This document shows positions 54,032-62,723 of a DNA stretch of 64,000 nt, one piece after another. The notes under the pieces are model-generated. The model was given only the letters and a program-made list of their open reading frames with translations. It was not told where the DNA came from and ran no database searches. Where the stretch lies: positions 1-64,000 of the forward strand of contig JAAWOG010000002.1 in assembly GCA_022799355.1 (NCBI GenBank), written 5' to 3'. How positions within the stretch are numbered: the stretch's first letter is position 1; each line of letters starts with the position of its first letter. This DNA is from Lachnospiraceae bacterium. Its GTDB lineage: Bacteria > Bacillota > Clostridia > Lachnospirales > Lachnospiraceae. A program made the position numbers and the translations under genes.

Positions 54032-55441
54032 ATGGGAATAGCAGCAGCGTTTATGGTGCCTCACCCGCCGCTCATTGTACCTGAGATCGGCAGGGGAGAA
54101 GAGAAAAAAATTGTACAAACGATCGATGCATACAGGGAAGCTGCAGAGCGTATAAAAGCGTGCGGGCCAAATACCATTGTGATTCTCTCGCCTCACCAGA
54201 CCATGTATGCGGATTATTTCCATATCTCTCCAGGAAAAGAGGCAAAGGGAGACTTTGGGAATTTCAGGGCAAAAGATGTCAGATTTGAGGTCTCCTATGA
54301 TACGGAATTTGTGGAAGAGTTATGCAGACTGGCAGCAGAGCGTAATCTGCCCGCGGGGACAATGGGGGAGCGCGAGAGGAAACTGGATCACGGGACGATG
54401 GTGCCCTTATATTTTATCGATCAGTTTTACCGCGGATACCGGACAGTGAGGATCGGACTTTCAGGGCTGCCCCTTGTAAAGCATTATGAACTGGGAGAAT
54501 GTATAAAAGAGGCGGCGGATCGTCTTGGCAGGAAAACAGTGGTAATTGCCAGCGGAGATCTGTCCCATAAATTAAAGGAAGACGGTCCCTATGGATACCA
54601 GGAGGAGGGACCTGTGTATGACAGACAGATTATGGAAGTCATGGGAACGGGAAATTTTTCCGAACTGTTCGGTTTTTCCGAAAAATTTTGCGAAAAGGCG
54701 GGGGAATGCGGGCATCGTTCTTTTGCTGTTATGGCGGGAGCCTTTGATAAGATGAAAGTAAAAGCTGAGAAGCTTTCTTATGAGGGACCTTTCGGGGTGG
54801 GGTATGGAATCTGTGCTTATGAGCCCCTTAGGGCAGACGCCGGGAGGAATTTCGGGGAACAGTTTAAGGAAAAAGAAAGAAGGAGACTTGAGAGCTTGCG
54901 GGAGAAGGAAGATGTATATGTAAAGCTTGCCCGCAGAACCATTGAGAAGTATATTATTTCAGGAAGAAAGCCGTATCCCGGGGAGGATCTGCCGGAAAAG
55001 ATGAAAATGGAGATGCCGGAGGAGATGTTTAAGCGCCGGGCGGGGGTTTTTGTTTCTATCAAGAAGGATGGGCAGCTTCGGGGATGCATCGGAACGATTC
55101 AGGCGGTGCAGAGTTGTATGGCGGAGGAAATTGTAGAAAACGCGATCAGTGCCGCGGTGCGTGATCCCAGATTTTCACCGATAGAACCGGAGGAGCTGGA
55201 ATATCTGGTGATCAGTGTGGATGTGCTCGGGGATACGGAGAAGATAGCTTCGCCAGGGGAACTGGATACGGAGCGCTACGGCGTGATCGTGACGAAAGGG
55301 AGAAAAAGAGGACTGCTTCTGCCGAATCTGGAAGGCATAGATACGGTGGAAGAACAGATTGCGATCGCGAAACAGAAAGCCGGGATCGGACCTTATGAAG
55401 CGGTGGAACTGGAAAGGTTTGAAGTGGTCAGACATCATTGA
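54032..55441 (+). CDS. MEMO-AMMECR1 fusion protein (AmmeMemoRadiSam system)
   Basis: A 469-residue fusion. The N-terminal MEMO-like domain (about 1-270) belongs to the LigB-dioxygenase fold and shows FMVPHPPLIVPEIGRGEE, ILSPHQTMYADYF, HGTMVPLYF and ASGDLSHKL. The C-terminal AMMECR1 domain (about 290-465) has the strictly conserved LRGCIGT and RDPRFSPI motifs. The two domains are separate genes or fused in various bacteria and go with a radical SAM protein, which here is the next gene. ATG 54032 has an AGGAGG site; 27 upstream open codons were rejected. The pathway's product is not known. Confidence 0.9.
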   Translation: MGIAAAFMVPHPPLIVPEIGRGEEKKIVQTIDAYREAAERIKACGPNTIVILSPHQTMYADYFHISPGKEAKGDFGNFRAKDVRFEVSYDTEFVEELCRLAAERNLPAGTMGERERKLDHGTMVPLYFIDQFYRGYRTVRIGLSGLPLVKHYELGECIKEAADRLGRKTVVIASGDLSHKLKEDGPYGYQEEGPVYDRQIMEVMGTGNFSELFGFSEKFCEKAGECGHRSFAVMAGAFDKMKVKAEKLSYEGPFGVGYGICAYEPLRADAGRNFGEQFKEKERRRLESLREKEDVYVKLARRTIEKYIISGRKPYPGEDLPEKMKMEMPEEMFKRRAGVFVSIKKDGQLRGCIGTIQAVQSCMAEEIVENAISAAVRDPRFSPIEPEELEYLVISVDVLGDTEKIASPGELDTERYGVIVTKGRKRGLLLPNLEGIDTVEEQIAIAKQKAGIGPYEAVELERFEVVRHH

Positions 55442-55484
55442 GATCTGTTTGCCGGTGATAAATTTTTATAAGCGGGGTTGGGAG

Positions 55485-56312
55485 ATGGAAAAAATCTGTC
55501 AGGTATGTATGCATCATTGCAGGTTAAAGCCGGGACAGTGGGGAGTCTGCAGGGCGAGAAAAAACGAAGAGGGGGAGATTGTCTGTAAAAATTATGGGCA
55601 GGTCTCTTCTCTTGCTCTTGATCCGATTGAAAAGAAGCCGTTAAGGCGGTTTTTTCCGGGAAGCAAAATACTTTCTGTCGGAAGCTTCGGATGCAATCTG
55701 CGCTGTCCTTTTTGTCAGAATTATGAGATTTCCATGGTGAGGCCGGAAATGTCGGCGGATTCGTATTTATCTGCGCGGGAGCTTGCCGAAATTGCGGGAA
55801 AATGCCGGGAAAAAGGAAATATCGGGGTGGCGTTTACCTATAACGAACCCCTTGTCGGATGGGAATATGTACTGGATACGGCGAAGCTAGTGAGGAAGGC
55901 GGACATGAAGAATGTACTGGTGACCAACGGAACGGTTTCACCGGTAATACTGGAGGAGCTTCTGCCGTATATCGATGCGATGAATATTGATCTGAAAGGA
56001 TTTCGGGAAGAATATTATAAAAAGCTGGGCGGCAGCCTGTCAGCCGTAAAGGAATTTATTGTCCGGGCGGCGGCTAAATGCCATGTGGAGATTACGACAC
56101 TGATCGTGCCTGGAGAAAATGACAGCGTGCGGGAAATGGAGGAGGAGGCATGCTGGATTGCCTCCGTAAAGAAAGAGATTCCTCTGCATATCAGCCGCTT
56201 TTTTCCCCGCTACCGGATGGAAGATGCCGCCGCGACGAAGGTGGAGAGCGTTTATAAACTTGCGGATACGGCGGGAAAGCATCTGGAATATGTTTATACG
56301 GGGAACTGCTGA
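55485..56312 (+). CDS. amrS: AmmeMemoRadiSam system radical SAM enzyme
   Basis: A 275-residue radical SAM protein (AmrS). The N-terminal cysteines (CQVCMHHC and CRARKN) resemble a small metal site. The radical SAM motif CNLRCPFC lies at about 71-78 and binds a 4Fe-4S cluster and SAM. It shares extended sequence with pyruvate formate-lyase-activating proteins. ATG 55485 starts right behind GGAG at short spacing; the frame is open for 42 codons within the preceding gene and these were rejected. It is expected to act with the fusion protein upstream. Confidence 0.9.
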   Translation: MEKICQVCMHHCRLKPGQWGVCRARKNEEGEIVCKNYGQVSSLALDPIEKKPLRRFFPGSKILSVGSFGCNLRCPFCQNYEISMVRPEMSADSYLSARELAEIAGKCREKGNIGVAFTYNEPLVGWEYVLDTAKLVRKADMKNVLVTNGTVSPVILEELLPYIDAMNIDLKGFREEYYKKLGGSLSAVKEFIVRAAAKCHVEITTLIVPGENDSVREMEEEACWIASVKKEIPLHISRFFPRYRMEDAAATKVESVYKLADTAGKHLEYVYTGNC

Positions 56313-56423
56313 AATGTTTTATGTATAACGGATTTTCAGGATATCATTGTGAAATCTACATAGAAAAACCGCAAAAAAGGCGTAAAAATAGAATTATTTG
56401 TTATGGAATCCGTAAAAAAAGAA

Positions 56424-56432
56424 TGGTATACT
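56424..56432 (+). promoter_or_regulatory. Possible extended -10 promoter of parAB
   Basis: TGGTATACT, an extended -10 element about 66 bases before the parA ATG, without a good -35 element. Confidence 0.4.
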
Positions 56433-56498
56433 CTATGGTAGACACTTGAGACGAAAGAAGAATGAAAAGGCTGCTTATGCGGCGGAATGAGAGGAAAG

Positions 56499-57257
56499 AT
56501 GGCGAAAGTAATAGCAGTTGCAAACCAGAAAGGCGGCGTAGGGAAAACAACGACTTCCATTAATTTAACGGCAGCCCTTGCCAAGCAGGGGAAAAAAGTT
56601 TTACTGATCGATGCCGATCCCCAGGGAAATGCTACCAGCGGATATGGTGTTAATAAAAATGAACTGGAAAATACAATATATGAGTTGATGCTTGGCGAGT
56701 GCTCTATCGGCGAGTGCCTGCTGACAGATGTGATTCCGGGTGTTTCTCTGATCCCGGCAAACGTAAATCTGGCGGCGGTTGAGATCGAACTGATCGACGC
56801 GGAAAAGAAAGAATTTATTTTGAGAAACGAGATCGATTATATCAGGGAGCAGTACGATTACATTATGATAGACTGTCCGCCCTCCTTAAGTATTTTAACT
56901 GTGAATGCGATGGTGACTGCGGATACCGTGCTTGTGCCGATTCAGTGTGAATATTATGCCTTGGAGGGGCTCAGCCAGTTGATTTATACGGTGAATCTTG
57001 TCAGGGAGCGGTTAAATCCGGTTCTGGATATCGAGGGGGTTGTGTTTACGATGTACGATGCCCGGACAAACCTGTCCATGCAGGTGGTGGAAAATGTCAA
57101 AAGCAATCTGACGCAGCATATTTTTGAAACCGCAATCCCAAGAAATATCCGGCTGGCGGAAGCGCCGAGCCATGGCGTTCCGATTAATATGTATGATGAG
57201 AAATCAGCGGGTGCGGAAGCCTATGCGAGACTGGCGCAGGAGATTATCGAAAAATAA
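56499..57257 (+). CDS. parA: Chromosome partitioning ATPase ParA (Soj)
   Basis: A 252-residue Walker-type ATPase that moves ParB-bound parS regions and modulates DnaA. It shows the deviant Walker [10 protein letters not shown] (about 11-19), [21 protein letters not shown] and ALEGLSQL, all typical of Soj. The chosen ATG gives [13 protein letters not shown] as in other Soj proteins; an ATG four codons upstream is also open. parB follows after about 100 bases. Confidence 0.95.
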   Translation: MAKVIAVANQKGGVGKTTTSINLTAALAKQGKKVLLIDADPQGNATSGYGVNKNELENTIYELMLGECSIGECLLTDVIPGVSLIPANVNLAAVEIELIDAEKKEFILRNEIDYIREQYDYIMIDCPPSLSILTVNAMVTADTVLVPIQCEYYALEGLSQLIYTVNLVRERLNPVLDIEGVVFTMYDARTNLSMQVVENVKSNLTQHIFETAIPRNIRLAEAPSHGVPINMYDEKSAGAEAYARLAQEIIEK

Positions 57258-57360
57258 TCGGGCAGGTTTGAGCGGCATGGCTAAGGCGGTTTAAAAACAG
57301 GGCTTAGCCGATTCAGGGAAACAATCAGAAAAGGATCAGAAGAAAAAGAATGGGGGCAAT

Positions 57361-58272
57361 ATGGCGGCAAAAGGAGCGAAAGGATTAGGAAAAGGGTTGG
57401 ATGCGCTGATACCGGGTGCACAGATTCCGAGGAAGACAAAAGAGGAGGCTGTTGAAAGTGCCGAAGACAAAGGGCAGGAGAAACTTGTAAAGATTACGAA
57501 GGTGGAGCCCAACAGGGAACAGCCGAGAAAGAACTTTGATGAGGATGCCCTGCAGGAACTTGCGGATTCCATAAAACAGTTCGGCCTGCTACAGCCGATT
57601 TTAGTGCAGGACCGGCAGACTTACTATGAGATCATAGCAGGTGAGAGAAGGTGGCGGGCGGCAAAGCTTGCCGGTCTGAAAGAGGTACCGGTGATCGTTA
57701 AAAGTTTTTCGGAGCAGGAGATAGTTGAGATATCCCTGATCGAAAACATCCAGCGGGAAGACCTGAATCCGATCGAGGAAGCGCTTGCGTATAAACGGCT
57801 TTTGACGGAATTTCACCTGACACAGGATGAAGTGGCGGAGCGGGTGTCAAAGAGCAGGACAACGGTGACAAATTCCATGCGTCTTTTAAAGCTGGATGAG
57901 AGAGTGCAGCAGATGATCATTGATGATATGATCACCACCGGACATGCCCGGGCACTGATCGGGATTGAAGATAAAAATATGCAGTACGAGCTGGCGCAGA
58001 AGATTTTCGATGAAAAACTGAATGTGCGCGAGGTGGAGAAGCTGGTTAAGAATATCCAGAGCCCGAAGCCGAAGAAGGAACCCAAAAAGATCAATGAGAG
58101 TCTGGAACTTGTATACAGAGATATCGAAGAGCGGCTGAAGCAGTCGCTTGGCACAAAAGTGTCTATTCAGTCGAAGGATAACGGAGCGGGAAAGGTTGAG
58201 ATCGAATTTTTCAGCCATGAGGAACTGGAGAGGATCACAGAATTTTTTATGAAAATCAGATCTGAAAAATAG
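57361..58272 (+). CDS. parB: Chromosome partitioning protein ParB (Spo0J)
   Basis: A 303-residue CTP-dependent DNA clamp that binds parS. The N-terminal domain shows EPNREQPRKNFDEDALQELADSI, GERRWRAAKLAGL (CTP-binding box) and ENIQREDLNPIEEA. The central helix-turn-helix VAERVSKSRTTVTNSMRLLKL (about 158-178) reads the parS site. The C-terminal domain dimerises. The two parS copies in this window lie near 22.1 kb. No parS was noticed inside or next to this gene, unlike in B. subtilis. Confidence 0.95.
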   Translation: MAAKGAKGLGKGLDALIPGAQIPRKTKEEAVESAEDKGQEKLVKITKVEPNREQPRKNFDEDALQELADSIKQFGLLQPILVQDRQTYYEIIAGERRWRAAKLAGLKEVPVIVKSFSEQEIVEISLIENIQREDLNPIEEALAYKRLLTEFHLTQDEVAERVSKSRTTVTNSMRLLKLDERVQQMIIDDMITTGHARALIGIEDKNMQYELAQKIFDEKLNVREVEKLVKNIQSPKPKKEPKKINESLELVYRDIEERLKQSLGTKVSIQSKDNGAGKVEIEFFSHEELERITEFFMKIRSEK

Positions 58273-58296
58273 TATAAAAACACAAAGGAGAAACGG

Positions 58297-58803
58297 ATGA
58301 ACAGTGAGTTTTTGACAATGATCGGCTTAGGCGGCATAGATATTGGTTATATTTTAGTCGGCATCACGGCGGTGCTTCTCATTCTCCTGATCATGCTGAT
58401 TGTGCTGATTGTAAAATATACCAAAGTAAAAAAACGCTATGACAGGTTTATGCGCGGAAAGAACGCATCCAGTCTGGAGGAAAATATACGCGGCGTTTTC
58501 GAGGACATGAAGATGCTGAAAAATAATGTGGAGAAAAATAAGAAGGATCTCCGTATGTTAAACAAAAATATGGAGAGGACCTTCCAGAAAATGGGTATTG
58601 TAAAATATGATGCCTTTAATACGATGGGCGGACAGTTATCCTTCTCGCTCGCCCTGCTGGATGGCAACGATGACGGTTTTATCATCAATTCGGTCCACAG
58701 CAGTGAGGGATGTTATTCCTATACGAAGGAAATAAAAGGTGGTACAAGCAGTATTACTCTTGGGCAGGAGGAACAGAGGGCGCTGGATGAAGCCATCGGA
58801 TAA
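58297..58803 (+). CDS. DUF4446 family membrane protein
   Basis: A 168-residue protein with one N-terminal transmembrane helix (about 17-48), a coiled-coil region (about 62-100) and a C-terminal beta-rich domain with MGIVKYDAFNTMGGQLSFSLALLDGNDDGFIIN (about 103-135). This is the DUF4446 signature, often found downstream of parB in Clostridia. Function is unknown; the position suggests a link to the origin or envelope. The ATG follows AAAGGAG. Confidence 0.88.
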   Translation: MNSEFLTMIGLGGIDIGYILVGITAVLLILLIMLIVLIVKYTKVKKRYDRFMRGKNASSLEENIRGVFEDMKMLKNNVEKNKKDLRMLNKNMERTFQKMGIVKYDAFNTMGGQLSFSLALLDGNDDGFIINSVHSSEGCYSYTKEIKGGTSSITLGQEEQRALDEAIG

Positions 58804-58883
58804 TGAGTCAGGAAAACAAATATAATAAAAAAAACAGAAACGTTCATATTATATAAAGAACGTGCCTGGAAAAGAGGAGCATT

Positions 58884-60164
58884 ATGATCGATATTAAATT
58901 TTTAAGAGAAAATCCGGAAATAGTAAAGGAAAATATCAGGAAGAAATTTCAGGATAAGAAGCTTCCTATGGTAGACGAGGTGATTGCGCTCGATGCTGAC
59001 AGAAGAAAGGCACAGCAGGAGGCGGACGAGCTGAAAGCGGCAAAAAATAAGATTGCTAAACAGATCGGCGCACTGATGGGGCAGGGGAAAAAGCAGGAGG
59101 CGGAAGAGAAAAAGAAAGAAGTCGCCGTCAATGCGGCGCGCCTTGCGGAACTTGAGAAAAAACAGGCGGAGCTGGAAGAAAAAGTAAATAATATCATGAT
59201 GGTTATCCCGAATATTATTGATCCTTCCGTACCTGTCGGAAAAGATGATTCCGAGAATGTGGAAGTTCAGAAATACGGGGAACCTGTTGTACCTGATTTT
59301 GAGATCCCCTATCATACGGAGATTATGGAAAAGGTGAAAGGTATCGATCTGGATGCGGCGCGGAAAGTGGCGGGAAATGGTTTCTATTACCTGATGGGCG
59401 ATATCGCAAGGCTGCATTCCGCAGTGCTTTCCTATGCCAGGGACTTTATGATCGGCAGAGGATTTACCTACTGTATTCCGCCCTATATGATTCACGGCAA
59501 TGTGGTTTCGGGTGTTATGAGTTTTCCGGAGATGGACGCCATGATGTATAAGATTGAGGGAGAAGATCTGTACCTGATCGGCACCTCGGAGCATTCCATG
59601 ATCGGAAAATTTATCGATACCATGATACCGGAAGGGGAACTGCCTCAGACACTGACCAGCTACTCCCCCTGTTTCCGGAAGGAAAAAGGCGCACATGGAC
59701 TGGAAGAGAGAGGTGTATACAGGATTCACCAGTTTGAAAAACAGGAGATGATCGTAGTCTGCAGACCGGAGGAATCTCCGATGTGGTTTGAAAAACTCTG
59801 GCAGAACACGGTGGATTTATTCCGCTCTCTGGATATACCGGTGCGGACCATCGAATGCTGCTCAGGCGATCTGGCGGATCTGAAAGTAAAATCCTTTGAT
59901 GTGGAAGCCTGGTCTCCAAGACAGAAAAAATATTTTGAAGTAGGAAGCTGCTCCAATCTCGGCGATGCCCAGGCAAGAAGGCTGAAGATCCGCGTCAAAG
60001 GCAGTGACGGAAACAAGTATTTTGCACATACATTAAATAACACCGTGGTAGCACCTCCCAGAATGCTGATTGCCTTCCTCGAAAACAATCTGCAGGCGGA
60101 CGGCAGCATCAAAATACCGGAAGTACTAAGGCCTTACATGGGCGGGCAGGAAATCATTTCCTGA
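58884..60164 (+). CDS. serS: Seryl-tRNA synthetase
   Basis: A 426-residue class II aminoacyl-tRNA synthetase. The N-terminal coiled-coil arm (about 25-105) binds the long variable arm of tRNA-Ser. The catalytic core has motif 2 around CFRKEKGAHGLEERGVYRIHQFEKQEM (about 258-284) and motif 3 near NNTVVAPPRMLIAFLEN. No T-box leader fits in the 80-base gap upstream, so expression probably comes from the parAB-side transcript or a local promoter. The ATG follows AAGAGGAG. Confidence 0.96.
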   Translation: MIDIKFLRENPEIVKENIRKKFQDKKLPMVDEVIALDADRRKAQQEADELKAAKNKIAKQIGALMGQGKKQEAEEKKKEVAVNAARLAELEKKQAELEEKVNNIMMVIPNIIDPSVPVGKDDSENVEVQKYGEPVVPDFEIPYHTEIMEKVKGIDLDAARKVAGNGFYYLMGDIARLHSAVLSYARDFMIGRGFTYCIPPYMIHGNVVSGVMSFPEMDAMMYKIEGEDLYLIGTSEHSMIGKFIDTMIPEGELPQTLTSYSPCFRKEKGAHGLEERGVYRIHQFEKQEMIVVCRPEESPMWFEKLWQNTVDLFRSLDIPVRTIECCSGDLADLKVKSFDVEAWSPRQKKYFEVGSCSNLGDAQARRLKIRVKGSDGNKYFAHTLNNTVVAPPRMLIAFLENNLQADGSIKIPEVLRPYMGGQEIIS

Positions 60165-60210
60165 TATTCGGATAAAAACAGGTGAACAACAAATAAAGGA
60201 GGTAAAATCT

Positions 60211-61107
60211 TTGCATAAGTATTTACGTGCCATCGGTTTCAGTAAAATACAAACACCGAAGCAGATGCATGATCTGATTATGGATGTGATTCAGAGTGCG
60301 GACAAAAGAAGCTACACTTCAAATTCCGAGACGACGATGCTGGCGGAATTCAGCAAAGATTTTGCTGACCGGATCGGCATTACGGTCTGCGGTGAATTTG
60401 ATGATAAGGATGAATTTACCTTTGAGTACAGCTTTCCGTATTTTCGCGGAGACGGTATTTCCACGGAGGAGGATATCTCTGTGGAACGACATGCCGAGAA
60501 AGAATCCTATGCGGGTGTCTGTAATGATATGCGGGTGGGAGTTTCTCTGATCTTCTATCTGCAGAATATGATGGACTATGCTAAAATCAAGTATGGCAAC
60601 AGGCTGCCGATCCGGGGAACCAGTTTAACACTCAGCGCTCTTTCCACCAGCGGAAAGATTCTTTTGCCGATCCGAAAAAATGAGGCGGAGATGGCAAGGA
60701 TTGAAAAAGAGACGACAAACCGCAATAAACTGATTGCGCAGGCAAGAGCAGGAGATGAGGAAGCAATCGAAACGCTGACGCTTGAGGATATGGATACCTA
60801 TAACGCCATTTCCAAAAAGATCAGGAAGGAAGATGTGCTGAGCCTGGTGGATACCTACTTTATGCCTTATGGAGTGGAGTGCGACCAGTATTCGGTCATG
60901 GGAGAGATCACAGACTGCAGCAGCACAAAGAACAGGCTGACGGAAGAAGAGCTCTATATTATGACGGTCTCCTGCAACGACCTTGTATTTGAGGTGTGTA
61001 TCAATAAAAAGGATCTGTACGGCGAACCGATGCCGGGACGCCGTTTCAGAGGGAGTATCTGGATGCAGGGTATTATTAATTTTCCTGAGGCATACGGAGT
61101 TTCCTAG
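60211..61107 (+). CDS. DUF3881 family protein
   Basis: A 298-residue soluble protein that matches the DUF3881 family found next to serS in Lachnospiraceae. Translation begins at TTG (His-Lys-Tyr-Leu-Arg follow), 7 bases after a perfect AAAGGAGGT site. It opens LHKYLRAIGFSKI and contains a mixed alpha/beta fold with a charged helical stretch near 160-200. Function unknown. Its last 32 bases overlap the 3' end of the convergent exonuclease gene. Confidence 0.85.
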   Translation: MHKYLRAIGFSKIQTPKQMHDLIMDVIQSADKRSYTSNSETTMLAEFSKDFADRIGITVCGEFDDKDEFTFEYSFPYFRGDGISTEEDISVERHAEKESYAGVCNDMRVGVSLIFYLQNMMDYAKIKYGNRLPIRGTSLTLSALSTSGKILLPIRKNEAEMARIEKETTNRNKLIAQARAGDEEAIETLTLEDMDTYNAISKKIRKEDVLSLVDTYFMPYGVECDQYSVMGEITDCSSTKNRLTEEELYIMTVSCNDLVFEVCINKKDLYGEPMPGRRFRGSIWMQGIINFPEAYGVS

Positions 61108-62053
61108 AACTCTTTTTATGATGTCTGCGCATTTCTTTTGCATGCTGCAGACGATTTCTGATCGCCTCCGCTTCCTCGGGTGAGATGAATTTTTCCGTCT
61201 TTACGACATAGACCGTATTATCCTCCGTCTTACGGATACGGATCTTGCCTTTCATATAACCATGTTTATCACAATATGATACCGCAAAATAATGCTTTCC
61301 GTTGGGAGAAAACCATTTAATCTTCCGACGGATATTTTTATGGCAGATATAACAGCGGCAGCTTGTGACTTCTCTGTCGGCTAAAGCGTCCGCTTTGTTG
61401 GGAAATTCCCGTGAGATATATTTGGCATAGTTGTCAAATATGATTTTAATTTCTTCTTTTCGGGTTCTGGGCTTAATAAAGGTATCAAAGGAGTAGTGCG
61501 CAAGTGCGCTCTGGTCGGTGATCTTTGCCAGTACCCGGGCGGTATAATAGGCATCGCTGAAAGCCCTGTGAAAAGGGATGTCTTTTTCAATCTGCAAAAA
61601 GTCTACCGCATATTCCAGGGAACGCCTTGTCTTTTTATCCTCAAAAGCAATGCTGAACAGTTTCTGCACGTCATAAAATTTTAAAGGCCTGTCAGATAAT
61701 GGCTCCAAATCATAGTATTTCATATTTTTCTGCAGTTCTTCCAGGTCAAGAGGTCCCCATGTGCAGAACAGGAAATCTTCCCCGCACCATTCCCTGAATT
61801 CCCGAAAGACCTTCGGGAAGGGCATGCCGTGTTCAAGCTGTCTCATTTGCAGGTGAATCAGTTTTCTTGTAATATGGTTCAGCTCATGGTAAAGCTGAGG
61901 CTTTACAAGCTGGTTAAACTCGCCGATCATCTTTTTTTCTTTATTCAGTTTTATGGCACCGATCTCCACAATCTCAAAAGGAACACCATATACTTCCGGT
62001 TCCCGTTGCGGATTGCCCTGGTTCCATTCCAGATCAATTACGATATAATTCAT
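61076..62053 (-). CDS. DEDDh 3'-5' exonuclease with C-terminal cysteine cluster
   Basis: A 325-residue exonuclease of the DnaQ/ERI-like class. The catalytic residues are visible: D-x-E in IVIDLEWNQ (about 4-12), the second Asp in CTWGPLDLEEL, and the H-x4-D pair in HRAFSDAYYTA. After about residue 235 a cysteine/histidine cluster (CRCYICHK, then YCDKHGY) looks like a zinc ribbon, and the basic tail may bind nucleic acid. ATG 62053 with a GAGGA site was chosen over one four codons upstream. Substrate (DNA or RNA) is not known. Confidence 0.85.
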   Translation of the reverse strand: MNYIVIDLEWNQGNPQREPEVYGVPFEIVEIGAIKLNKEKKMIGEFNQLVKPQLYHELNHITRKLIHLQMRQLEHGMPFPKVFREFREWCGEDFLFCTWGPLDLEELQKNMKYYDLEPLSDRPLKFYDVQKLFSIAFEDKKTRRSLEYAVDFLQIEKDIPFHRAFSDAYYTARVLAKITDQSALAHYSFDTFIKPRTRKEEIKIIFDNYAKYISREFPNKADALADREVTSCRCYICHKNIRRKIKWFSPNGKHYFAVSYCDKHGYMKGKIRIRKTEDNTVYVVKTEKFISPEEAEAIRNRLQHAKEMRRHHKKSSRKLRMPQEN

Positions 62054-62070
62054 ATTTTTCCTCATTTTTG

Positions 62071-62193
62071 CGTTGCTTTTGGCTCAAACTGTTGAGCCTG
62101 CGCATGAACGAGTTTGTGACAAGCAACGCGCAGACACAAATCTCGCGATTGAAAATTTTGATTTTCAATCTTCCGTCCTGTGTCCGCCCTGCG
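62071..62193. other. Structured intergenic element, possible small RNA or dispersed repeat
   Basis: The stretch holds several nested perfect or near-perfect inverted repeats: CGTTGC (62071-62076) with GCAACG (62123-62128); GGCTCAA/TTGAGCC (62081-62098); GATTGAAAAT/ATTTTCAATC (62147-62170); and CGCAGACACA (62129-62138) with TGTGT (62179-62183) plus CTGCG (62189-62193). No protein coding sense fits. The rest of the gap up to 62369 holds a promoter. Confidence 0.5.
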
Positions 62194-62274
62194 GGCTTCC
62201 AATAAAGATTCTTCTGACTGTGATTATCGTATCATAGTTTAGGCGGTTTGACAAATCAAAGAAGTGAAAAACAA

Positions 62275-62303
62275 TTGTACATCTATCAAAAATACCGTAT
62301 ACT
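62275..62303 (+). promoter_or_regulatory. Promoter of the MGMT-like/Dus operon
   Basis: TTGTAC (62275-62280), 17 bases, TATACT (62298-62303), about 67 bases before the MGMT-like start. Confidence 0.5.
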
Positions 62304-62369
62304 GATTAAAACGATTTTTTAAGACATCCGGGTAATAGCGGAAGATATTTTGTGTGCCGGGAGGAAGAT

Positions 62370-62678
62370 ATGGCAGCCGTCCTTACAAAAGATCTGATCT
62401 ATGAAATCTTATCGGTGGTAGAAGAGATACCGGAAGGTAAAGTTGCCTCTTACGGGCAGATAGCCGGACTGATCGGCAGAGAGAAAAACGCGAGGCTTGT
62501 GGGAAAGGTTTTAAGTATGGCGGAATACTACGGCGAGTATCCCTGCCACCGGGTGGTGGATCATTCGGGGAGACTGGCGCCGCATTTTTATGATCAGAAG
62601 GCGCTGCTGCTGGAGGAAGATGTGATATTTAAGGATGACATACATGTGGATATGAAAAAGTGTCGATGGGATTGCTGA
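62370..62678 (+). CDS. MGMT-like (alkyltransferase C-terminal domain) protein
   Basis: A 102-residue protein corresponding only to the DNA-binding/active-site domain of O6-alkylguanine-DNA alkyltransferase. It shows VASYGQIAGLIG (about 24-35) and the active-site sequence PCHRVV (about 57-62), keeping the cysteine that ATL proteins replace with Trp. The N-terminal methyltransferase domain is absent. ATG 62370 has a GGGAGG site; an upstream GTG was rejected. It may repair or flag alkylated DNA; activity cannot be judged from sequence. The Dus gene follows after 45 bases. Confidence 0.85.
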   Translation: MAAVLTKDLIYEILSVVEEIPEGKVASYGQIAGLIGREKNARLVGKVLSMAEYYGEYPCHRVVDHSGRLAPHFYDQKALLLEEDVIFKDDIHVDMKKCRWDC

Positions 62679-62723
62679 TATACAGGGAATCCGGCAGTCA
62701 CGATCAGGAAAGCAGGCAATATT

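Noticed and set aside
58804..58883. A T-box riboswitch before serS.
   Set aside because: The gap is only 80 bases and has no T-box sequence or specifier stem.
58902..59729. A 275-codon frame on the minus strand within serS.
   Set aside because: Antisense shadow of serS, with odd amino acid composition and no motif or ribosome site.
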